Shown here piece by piece: positions 1-4,749 of a DNA stretch of 5,607 bases. A program made the translations under genes and the position numbers. Under the pieces are notes generated by a model that saw only the letters and a program-made list of their open reading frames with translations, was not told the origin of the DNA and made no database searches. Origin of the DNA: Sediminibacterium sp. (GTDB lineage Bacteria > Bacteroidota > Bacteroidia > Chitinophagales > Chitinophagaceae); NCBI GenBank assembly GCA_023256555.1, contig JALRFB010000072.1, forward strand, positions 1 through 5,607, in the 5' to 3' direction. Position 1 is the stretch's first letter. Each line of letters starts with the position of its first letter.

Positions 1-548
1 ATGTGAATGCGGAAAATTTATTTAAAACATTTATTGAATATTTCCCTAATAGTAACAAAACAGAAGAGGTAGAATATTTAAGAGCGTATACTTATTTTTT
101 ACGTTCTCCAAAACCAGAATTAGATCAAACGACTACCAATAGAACCATTCAGTTAATGCAAAGTTTTATTGATGCACATCCAACAAGTCCAAGAGTAAAA
201 TCTGCCACTGAGACAATTGATGCATGTAGAGCTAAATTAGAATTGAAAGATTATAAAACAGCAACATTGTATTTTGATTTGGCTTTATACCGCGCTGCTG
301 CTATTTCTTACGGTTTATTATCTGATGGATACCCTGATTCAAAAGATGCAGATAAATACAAATTATTGACATTAAAGTCATATTACAAATTCGCAGAAAA
401 TAGTTTTGTAGAAAAGCAAAAAGAGCGATTTGATAAAGTGATTGAAGAGTATAATGATTTTGTAGACAGATTCAGTGATAGTCCGTTATTGCCGGAAGCA
501 AAGAAAATTAAAACACAAACTGATAATATTTTAAAAAATATAAAATGA
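1..548 (+). CDS. bamD: Outer membrane protein assembly factor BamD, C-terminal part (5' end outside window)
   Basis: BamD is a periplasm-facing outer-membrane lipoprotein of the BAM complex. It works with BamA to fold and insert beta-barrel proteins. About 181 codons are visible, reading in the frame that begins at base 3; the family is usually about 250-280 residues, so the signal peptide, lipobox cysteine and first TPR lie upstream. What remains is all-helical and TPR-like. One helical pair covers visible residues 3-33 (FIEYFPNSN, then EYLRAYTYF). A second covers about 84-131, with the typical YPDSKDADKYKLL turn. A third covers about 144-170 (FVDRFSDSPLLPEA). The repeated F/YP-x-S turn between helices is typical of BamD (YfiO). 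The GTG at base 3 is internal, not a start. The stop codon overlaps the next ATG (ATGA, 545-548), so translation of the polymerase subunit is probably coupled. I am confident of the family; the only alternative is another TPR lipoprotein. Confidence 0.88.
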   Translation, partial: VNAENLFKTFIEYFPNSNKTEEVEYLRAYTYFLRSPKPELDQTTTNRTIQLMQSFIDAHPTSPRVKSATETIDACRAKLELKDYKTATLYFDLALYRAAAISYGLLSDGYPDSKDADKYKLLTLKSYYKFAENSFVEKQKERFDKVIEEYNDFVDRFSDSPLLPEAKKIKTQTDNILKNIK

Positions 549-889
549 GTAAATTAAGAAGACATATGGGTGCTAATACACCTGCAGTAGTTGAAACTAA
601 AAGTTTAAAAGCTTTAAAGTCAAAAACAGGCAACTTGTATGAATCTATTGCAATCATTGCTAGAAGAGCTAATCAAATTAACATTTCTATCAGAGAAGAG
701 TTACATTCTAAATTAGAAGAGTTTGCTAGCCATACAGATAGCTTAGAAGAGATTCATGAGAATAAAGAGCAAATCGAAATCTCAAAGGCTTATGAGCGTA
801 TGCCTAATCCAGCTATTTTAGCTACAGCAGAATTTATTGATGATAAAATCTATCATCGTAAAAACGAAGAAACAGATCTTTTCCGTTAA
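545..889 (+). CDS. rpoZ: DNA-directed RNA polymerase omega subunit (Bacteroidota Rpb6/omega-like)
   Basis: A 114-residue protein of the RNA polymerase Rpb6/omega-like family found in Bacteroidota. Omega binds the C-terminal region of beta-prime and helps assemble and stabilise core polymerase. The conserved core is visible at residues 29-51: GNLYESIAIIARRANQI, followed by a helix of mixed charge. A second family block follows at about residues 66-83 (SLEEIHENKEQIEISK). The C-terminal part carries PNPAILATAEFIDDKIYHR, also typical of the family. The protein is longer than the proteobacterial omega (about 90 residues). The ATG at 545 is chosen because it overlaps the bamD stop in an ATGA arrangement; the next ATG (codon 8, 566) is possible but less likely. 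A bamD-rpoZ pair is common in this phylum. A strong terminator follows 19 nt after the stop, so this gene ends its transcription unit. Confidence 0.88.
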   Translation: MSKLRRHMGANTPAVVETKSLKALKSKTGNLYESIAIIARRANQINISIREELHSKLEEFASHTDSLEEIHENKEQIEISKAYERMPNPAILATAEFIDDKIYHRKNEETDLFR

Positions 890-907
890 TTCGGTTATGA
901 ATATTGT

Positions 908-936
908 AAAACGTCCCGATTAATCGGGACGTTTTT
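908..936. terminator. Rho-independent terminator after rpoZ (perfect 28-bp palindrome)
   Basis: Bases 908-935 form a perfect palindrome: AAAA, then CGTCCCGATT (912-921), then AATCGGGACG (922-931), then TTTT. As RNA it folds into an 8-bp GC-rich stem (CGTCCCGA/TCGGGACG) with a TTAA loop, extendable by A-U pairs, followed by a run of five T (932-936). The flanking A and T runs make it symmetrical, so it could act on either strand. Here the upstream and downstream genes are co-directional, so its main role should be to end the bamD-rpoZ transcript. Confidence 0.88.
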
Positions 937-962
937 GTATTTTAGAAGTGCAAAACAAACCA

Positions 963-1886
963 ATGCGTAATAAGCAGTTGATCATAGCTTTTTTAATTAT
1001 TCTGACTTGTAGATCTATACATGCACAAGAGCTATCTGCTACTGTAAATGTTCAAACAAGCAAGATTGAAAATCAAATTGACACAAAGATTTTTACGCAG
1101 TTTCAAAAACAACTAAAAGACTTTATTAATCAAAGAAAATGGACTTCTGATGTATTTGCATTAGAAGAGAAGATTGATTGTAGTTTTTACATTACGATAG
1201 AATCTATTGTATCACCTGGAGTGTATGAAGCTAAATTAAGTGTAGTGGCCAATAGGCCAGTGTATAATGCAAATTATACAACGCCTTTATTGAATTTGCA
1301 AGATGCTAATTTCACTTTTAAGTATCAATTGGCTCAACCAATGGAGTTCAATGAAAATAGGGTACAAGGAGCAGATCCTTTAGAAGCCAATTTGACTGCT
1401 GTAATTGCGTATTACATTAATATCATTATAGGATTAGATTATGATTCATTTGCTCCTAAAGCTGGCATGCCTTATTTTAATAAAGCATTAAACATTGTCT
1501 ACAATGCACCAGAGGGGTCAGGAATTAGTGGTTGGAAATCTTATGATGGCCAAAGAAATAGATACATTTTGGTTGACAATCTTACGAAGAGTGGTTTTGA
1601 TAAATTACATGATGTTATTTATTCTTATAATAGAGAAGGACTTGATCAAATGGCGGATAAGCCTGAAATTGCAAGAGCAGCTATATTAAATGCATTAATG
1701 GGAATGCAAGAAATAAATGATGCCAATGTAAATTCAATGGCAGTTCCTATTTTAATGCAAGGCAAATTCACTGAGATTGTGGGAATTTTTGGCAATGCAG
1801 ATAAATCTATGAAAAAGCAATTATTGAATACTTTGTCTGTAATTGATATAGCGAATATTAACCGATATAAAGAGAAATTGGAATGA
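963..1886 (+). CDS. DUF4835 family secreted protein (PorD-like)
   Basis: A 307-residue exported protein that I recognise as the Bacteroidota DUF4835 family. Some annotation schemes name this family PorD and associate it with type IX secretion; I recall that name but cannot verify it here, and the molecular function is not established. Residues 1-21 form a Sec signal peptide: a basic start, a hydrophobic core (LIIAFLIIL) and a likely signal peptidase I site after SIHA, giving a mature N-terminus QELSA. Family blocks follow: an early FINQRKWT (54-61), NRPVYNANYTTPLLNLQD (97-114), the NLTAVIAYYINIIIGLDYDSF segment (143-163), GW (190-191), RNRYILVDNL (198-207) and YSYNREGLDQMAD (220-232). An in-frame GTG at 948 would add five residues ahead of the signal peptide; ATG 963 is preferred because it gives a normal signal peptide start. 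No ribosome binding site is seen. The end overlaps the next ATG by 4 nt (ATGA), so the two genes are probably translated together. Only a weak -7-like TATTTTAG (938-945) lies upstream. Confidence 0.85.
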   Translation: MRNKQLIIAFLIILTCRSIHAQELSATVNVQTSKIENQIDTKIFTQFQKQLKDFINQRKWTSDVFALEEKIDCSFYITIESIVSPGVYEAKLSVVANRPVYNANYTTPLLNLQDANFTFKYQLAQPMEFNENRVQGADPLEANLTAVIAYYINIIIGLDYDSFAPKAGMPYFNKALNIVYNAPEGSGISGWKSYDGQRNRYILVDNLTKSGFDKLHDVIYSYNREGLDQMADKPEIARAAILNALMGMQEINDANVNSMAVPILMQGKFTEIVGIFGNADKSMKKQLLNTLSVIDIANINRYKEKLE

Positions 1887-2224
1887 GAAAAATTTTCATA
1901 ATACTTTGCATATTTATATTTTCTTGTCAAGATAAGGAGCAACCTAAAAATTTGGTTCCGTTTGATAAGATGAAGGTAGTGCTGTATCAATTGATGAAAG
2001 CAGATGAATACTACACTAGGTCTGTTTCTGCTGATACCGCAATGCAATTAGAAAAGAAAAATATCCAATTCTATAAACAAATTTTCGAACTAAATAAAGT
2101 GGATAGAAATGACTTCTTTGAAACCCTCACTTATTTACAAAAGCGTCCAATTGAGTTCAAAGAACTAATGGATTCTACTTATGAATTGTCGAAAAGAGAA
2201 AAACTACAGTTAAACGTCCACTAA
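1883..2224 (+). CDS. DUF4296 family lipoprotein
   Basis: A small 113-residue lipoprotein that fits the Bacteroidota DUF4296 family; its function is unknown. Residues 1-14 are a short signal peptide (MRKIFIILCIFIFS) ending in a lipobox-like IFSC with Cys15 as the lipidation site. The mature protein begins with a polar QDKEQPKN linker. It then has the family pattern: NLVPFDKMKVVLYQLMKADEYY (residues 23-44), a charged helix, and a second helical block around 74-98 (VDRNDFFETLTYLQKRP, then FKELMDSTY). No enzymatic motif is visible. The ATG at 1883 overlaps the stop of the DUF4835 gene, which suggests both proteins are made together and both act at the envelope. There is no terminator directly after the stop, so some transcription may continue into the peroxiredoxin gene. 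The family call is moderately sure; that it is a lipoprotein is surer. Confidence 0.75.
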   Translation: MRKIFIILCIFIFSCQDKEQPKNLVPFDKMKVVLYQLMKADEYYTRSVSADTAMQLEKKNIQFYKQIFELNKVDRNDFFETLTYLQKRPIEFKELMDSTYELSKREKLQLNVH

Positions 2225-2250
2225 AAAAGCATTAATTGCCCAAGTGTTTT

Positions 2251-2258
2251 TACATTTG
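2251..2258 (+). promoter_or_regulatory. Candidate -7 promoter element for the peroxiredoxin gene
   Basis: TACATTTG matches the Bacteroidota housekeeping -7 consensus TAnnTTTG exactly and lies 26 nt before the peroxiredoxin ATG. A transcript starting a few bases downstream would have a leader of about 20 nt. The -33 side is weak: the nearest TTG (2236-2238) is only 12 bp upstream, and no TTG lies at the usual 17-23 bp spacing. The call therefore rests on the -7 match and its location in a 60-bp intergenic gap. Confidence 0.45.
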
Positions 2259-2284
2259 AGCTCAAAACAATAAAACCCTTTCAT

Positions 2285-2758
2285 ATGAGTAATTTAATAG
2301 GCAAAGCAGCGCCTTCATTCACACTATTTGACACAGATAAAAATGCCGTTTCTTTAACTGATTTAAAAGGCAAGAATGTGGTCGTATTATTTTTCCCTTT
2401 AGCCTTTACAGGTGTTTGTACTACTGAATTATGTAATATCAGAGATAATATTGGTATTTACAATTCAACTAATGCTACTGTATTAGGAATTTCAGTGGAT
2501 TCTTTATTTACTTTGGGTAAATTCAAAGAAGAGCAAAAATTAAATTTCCAATTATTAAGTGATTTCAATAAAACTGCAGCAAAAGCATATGATGTTTTGT
2601 ATGAAACTTTTCCTGCTTTTGAAATGCAAGGTGTTGCAAAGCGTTCTGCTTTTGTGATTGATAAAGATGGTGTAGTGCAGTATGAAGAAGTTTGTCCAAC
2701 ACCAGGTGATTTACCAAATTTTGAAGCAATTCAACAAACTTTGAATAAATTAAACTGA
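2285..2758 (+). CDS. Peroxiredoxin (AhpC/TSA family, AhpE/BCP-like)
   Basis: A 157-residue thioredoxin-fold thiol peroxidase that reduces hydrogen peroxide or organic hydroperoxides in the cytoplasm; no signal peptide is present. The active-site loop is PLAFTGVC (residues 38-45), which fits the Prx signature PxxxTxxC with peroxidatic Cys45. Thr42 and Arg120 (in KRSAFVIDKDG) complete the usual Pro-Thr-Cys-Arg set. The loop wording resembles AhpE-type enzymes. A second cysteine, Cys50, follows in TTELCNIRD at the spacing used by BCP/PrxQ enzymes for the resolving cysteine, so an atypical 2-Cys mechanism with thioredoxin as reductant is plausible. A third cysteine, Cys137, sits near the C-terminus (EEVCPTPGD). 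The length is normal for short one-domain Prx proteins. The start at ATG 2285 puts the usual N-terminal block (IGKAAPSFTLFDTD) within residues 5-18. The family is sure; the subfamily is uncertain, so no symbol is given. Confidence 0.92.
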   Translation: MSNLIGKAAPSFTLFDTDKNAVSLTDLKGKNVVVLFFPLAFTGVCTTELCNIRDNIGIYNSTNATVLGISVDSLFTLGKFKEEQKLNFQLLSDFNKTAAKAYDVLYETFPAFEMQGVAKRSAFVIDKDGVVQYEEVCPTPGDLPNFEAIQQTLNKLN

Positions 2759-2765
2759 AACGTCC

Positions 2766-2804
2766 AATCTTGTTAGGTTTTATAAAATATAAACCTACAA
2801 GATT
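2766..2804 (+). repeat. Imperfect inverted repeat / stem-loop just after the peroxiredoxin stop
   Basis: The left arm AATCTTGTTAGGTTT (2766-2780) pairs with the right arm AAACCTACAAGATT (2791-2804) across a 10-nt AT loop; a single extra T in the left arm is bulged. No T run follows directly (TGATATATAATG comes next), so it does not look like a complete intrinsic terminator. It could instead protect the 3' end of the mRNA or assist the terminator 19 nt downstream. Confidence 0.6.
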
Positions 2805-2822
2805 TGATATATAATGATTTTT

Positions 2823-2845
2823 AAAGGGCCCATGGGGCCCTTTTT
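2823..2845 (+). terminator. Rho-independent terminator of the peroxiredoxin transcript
   Basis: AAAGGGCCC (2823-2831) pairs with GGGCCCTTT (2835-2843) around a 3-nt ATG loop. The stem contains six consecutive G-C pairs and is followed by a T run (2841-2845). It lies 64 nt after the peroxiredoxin stop, on the plus-strand side of a convergent junction. The A run on the left gives partial function in the opposite direction too. Confidence 0.85.
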
Positions 2846-2847
2846 GC

Positions 2848-2863
2848 ATCATGTTAGCATGAT
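2848..2863. repeat. Small inverted repeat between the two terminators
   Basis: ATCATG (2848-2853) and CATGAT (2858-2863) flank a TTAG loop. Including the T run on the left (2841-2845) and the A run on the right (2866-2870), the pairing extends to 12 of 13 positions over 2841-2870, with one C/A mismatch. The T tract of the preceding terminator and the A tract of the following one could therefore pair with each other, offering an alternative fold. Confidence 0.5.
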
Positions 2864-2865
2864 AC

Positions 2866-2898
2866 AAAAAAGCCGCTGATTTTTCAGCGGCTTTTTTT
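2866..2898. terminator. Bidirectional terminator, main terminator of the rlmI-like gene
   Basis: GCCGCTGA (2872-2879) pairs perfectly with TCAGCGGC (2884-2891) around a TTTT loop. An A run (2866-2871) lies on the left and a T run (2892-2898) on the right, so a U tract is produced in either direction. For the minus-strand methyltransferase gene the stem starts only 5 nt after the stop, and the stop codon TAA (2899-2897) uses bases of the run itself. For the plus strand it is a backup to the terminator at 2823-2845. Confidence 0.88.
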
Positions 2899-4072
2899 AT
2901 CGGTCACATACTTCTACAATCAAGAATTTTAAGTAATGCGTATTTTCCATCCCCCAAATAATTGGATGATCACTTGATTGTGTTTGGAAAGTAACTTGTC
3001 TAATTCTTTTTCTCGCATCTTTAGCAGCCATATTGATAGTTTCCAAAAATAATTCAGGACTTACTAAATTGGTACAACTTGACGTTACTAAGAAACCACC
3101 ATTCTTGATCAATTTCATTCCTCTTAAATTGATTTCTTTATAACCTGTGATGGCTTTTTCAATATTGGATCTGCTTTTAGTGAAAGCAGGAGGGTCTAAC
3201 ATCACCACATCGTATTTTCTTCCTTCTTTACCCCAAGCCTTCAATACATCAAAAGCATTCATTGCTTCAAATTTCACTATATGATCAAGTTTATTCAAAG
3301 CTGCATTTTTGTTGGCTTGTGCAACAGCATTTTCAGAAATATCAATTCCTAAAACTGACTTTGCGCCATATTTTGCAGCATGAATTTCAAAAGTTCCAGT
3401 GTAAGTGAATGCACCTAAAACATCCGCATCTTTAACAATATGTTGAATAGCTCTTCTATTATCTTGTTGATCTAAAAAATATCCAGTCTTTTGTCCAGTC
3501 TCAATGTTTACATAAAATTGTAAACCATTTTCATTGATGATAATTTCTGTAGGGAAGGGGGCACTTAAATAATCTTTGATTTGAGGTAATCCTTCTAGCT
3601 CTCTTACAGGTACATCGTTTCTTTCATAAATACCTTTAGGACTGAATACGCTATTTAAAGCATCAACAATGGCAGGCTTCCAGATATCCATTCCCAAAGC
3701 CAATGTTTGAATGACAAAATAGTCATTGAACTTATCAATAATTAAAGCCGGTAAACCATCTGCTTCTCCAAAAATCAATCTACAGTTTTCTGTATAACCC
3801 ATTTTTTGGCGATAAGACCAAGCTTCTTTTATTTTAAGTAAAAAGAAATCCGCATTAATATCTTCTTTCTTTCTAGTAAGTAATCTTACGATAATTTGAG
3901 AAGCAGGGTTGATATAGCCTCTTCCAGCAAATTGCTCATCAAAATAGTACACCTCCACAATATCCCCTGCAGTAACTGGGCCTACAATCTTCTCCACGTC
4001 GTTATTGAAGATCCAAGGGTGTCCAAGGGCGATTCTTTGAGAAATTTTACGCTTTAAATACACTTTAGTCAT
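2897..4072 (-). CDS. rlmI: Class I SAM-dependent rRNA methyltransferase, RlmI-like (23S rRNA m5C)
   Basis: A 391-residue protein with the full RlmI/YccW architecture; E. coli RlmI makes m5C1962 in 23S rRNA. An N-terminal PUA RNA-binding domain covers about residues 1-70 (LKRKISQRIALGHPWIF, then GRGYINP). A linking domain spans about 75-185, with RLIFGEADGLPALIIDKF (98-115) and the GIYERNDVPVRELEG block (147-161). The catalytic Rossmann domain starts at GQKTGYFLDQQDNR (193-206). SAM-binding motif I is FTYTGTF (222-228), with acidic Asp244 in GIDIS. Motif IV is DPPAF (293-297). The motif VI-like SSC carries the probable catalytic Cys333. The sequence there is SCTNLVSPELF rather than the SCSHHV of many homologues, which is probably lineage variation. 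The length is normal (about 390-400). ATG 4072 is the first methionine of the PUA block and is preceded by a -7 element 4 nt away. The gene is convergent with the peroxiredoxin and divergent from grpE. The symbol is by family; the exact target base in this organism is inferred. Confidence 0.88.
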   Translation of the reverse strand: MTKVYLKRKISQRIALGHPWIFNNDVEKIVGPVTAGDIVEVYYFDEQFAGRGYINPASQIIVRLLTRKKEDINADFFLLKIKEAWSYRQKMGYTENCRLIFGEADGLPALIIDKFNDYFVIQTLALGMDIWKPAIVDALNSVFSPKGIYERNDVPVRELEGLPQIKDYLSAPFPTEIIINENGLQFYVNIETGQKTGYFLDQQDNRRAIQHIVKDADVLGAFTYTGTFEIHAAKYGAKSVLGIDISENAVAQANKNAALNKLDHIVKFEAMNAFDVLKAWGKEGRKYDVVMLDPPAFTKSRSNIEKAITGYKEINLRGMKLIKNGGFLVTSSCTNLVSPELFLETINMAAKDARKRIRQVTFQTQSSDHPIIWGMENTHYLKFLIVEVCDR

Positions 4073-4076
4073 GCCG

Positions 4077-4103
4077 CAAAGATAGGCACCAAATAGGTGA
4101 CAA
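4077..4103 (-). promoter_or_regulatory. Promoter of the rlmI-like gene, likely leaderless
   Basis: On the minus strand TATCTTTG (4084-4077) matches TAnnTTTG exactly and is followed after only four bases (CGGC) by the ATG at 4072. A TTG (4103-4101) lies 16 bp upstream of it, slightly closer than the usual spacing. With a normal distance from -7 element to start site, transcription would begin at or next to the A of the ATG, giving a leaderless or near-leaderless mRNA. Confidence 0.65.
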
Positions 4104-4134
4104 CTTGTTCATTTTAAGCCAGTTTTCTGCCAAT

Positions 4135-4167
4135 TTTGCCCTATTTATTGCTTTGGCAATATTTTTG
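4135..4167 (+). promoter_or_regulatory. Promoter of grpE-dnaJ
   Basis: TTTG (4135-4138) and TATTTTTG (4160-4167, an exact TAnnTTTG) are 21 bp apart, which is good Bacteroidota -33/-7 geometry. The expected start site near 4172-4175 gives a leader of about 20 nt before the ATG at 4194. An imperfect inverted repeat, ATTTTGCC (4133-4140) and GGCAATAT (4155-4162), overlaps both elements and might be an operator. No CIRCE (HrcA-type TTAGCACTC...GAGTGCTAA) sequence is present, so any heat-shock control is not of that kind. Confidence 0.65.
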
Positions 4168-4193
4168 GAAGATATTTGCAATAATATAAACTT

Positions 4194-4739
4194 ATGGAAG
4201 AGACTGTATTGAACCCGGAGGCCAACGAGTCAGGAGCCCAAAATGCTGAAAATATCTCTCAAAATGAGGCAGAAACGACTCAAAACCCTTTGAGTGAGTT
4301 AGAGCAAGCTCAAGCAGAGATCGCAGAGCAAAAGGACAAATATTTACGTCTAATGGCCGAATTTGAGAACTTTAAACGTAGAACGGCTAAAGAAAGAATT
4401 GACTTAATACAAACTGCAGGAAAAGACGTGATTGTTTCTTTATTGGAAGTGTTGGATGACTGTGATAGAGCTGAAAAACAATTGGCAAGCACAGAAGATA
4501 TTGCATTACAAAAAGAAGGCATTCAATTGGTATTTAATAAGGTTAGATCTATTATGCAATCAAAGGGATTAAAAGCAATGGAAAGTATTAATACACCTTT
4601 TGATGTAGAATTACATGAAGCGATAACAGAAGTGCCTGTACCAGATGAGATGAAAGGTAAAGTGGTAGATGAAGTAACAAAAGGTTATTTATTAAATGAT
4701 AAAATTATTCGTTTTGCTAAAGTGGTTGTAGGCAAATAA
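4194..4739 (+). CDS. grpE: Nucleotide exchange factor GrpE
   Basis: GrpE is the cytoplasmic nucleotide exchange factor of the DnaK (Hsp70) chaperone: it releases ADP from DnaK so that substrate can be let go. The protein has 181 residues, normal for the family. Residues 1-32 are an acidic, Gln/Asn/Glu-rich disordered tail. Residues 33-75 form the long dimerisation coiled coil, with the hallmark [18 protein letters not shown] (50-67). A helical part follows ([19 protein letters not shown], 79-97). The C-terminal beta domain carries [20 protein letters not shown] (132-151) and the closing [18 protein letters not shown] (164-181). FDVELHEAI replaces the more usual FDPxxHEAI. The start at ATG 4194 is the first in frame and gives a normal acidic N-terminus. 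dnaJ follows after 10 nt with no terminator, so the two are an operon. dnaK is not in the window. Confidence 0.96.
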   Translation: MEETVLNPEANESGAQNAENISQNEAETTQNPLSELEQAQAEIAEQKDKYLRLMAEFENFKRRTAKERIDLIQTAGKDVIVSLLEVLDDCDRAEKQLASTEDIALQKEGIQLVFNKVRSIMQSKGLKAMESINTPFDVELHEAITEVPVPDEMKGKVVDEVTKGYLLNDKIIRFAKVVVGK

Positions 4740-4749
4740 AAAATGTATT

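Noticed and set aside
3..5. GTG at base 3 as a start of bamD
   Set aside because: The visible protein lacks the signal peptide, lipobox and first TPR of BamD, and the frame is open to the window edge, so the gene begins upstream.
948..962. GTG at 948 as the start of the DUF4835 gene
   Set aside because: It would put five extra residues before a signal peptide that already has a normal start at ATG 963, and no ribosome binding site favours it.
1495..1689. 64-codon open frame on the plus strand
   Set aside because: It is out of frame inside the DUF4835 gene and matches no family; a shadow of that gene.
1646..2047. 133-codon open frame on the minus strand
   Set aside because: It lies antisense across the DUF4835/DUF4296 junction, both of which are recognised families with good starts; the translation is rich in Ile, Leu and Phe without any recognisable domain.
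2565..2867. 100-codon open frame on the minus strand
   Set aside because: It is antisense to the peroxiredoxin and runs through both arms of the terminator at 2823-2845; no domain is visible.
4073..4193. CIRCE heat-shock operator upstream of grpE
   Set aside because: No TTAGCACTC-N9-GAGTGCTAA or close variant occurs in the divergent region.
4310..4522. 70-codon open frame on the minus strand
   Set aside because: It is antisense to the grpE coiled-coil region, with low-complexity Ser/Ala-rich translation and no family match.
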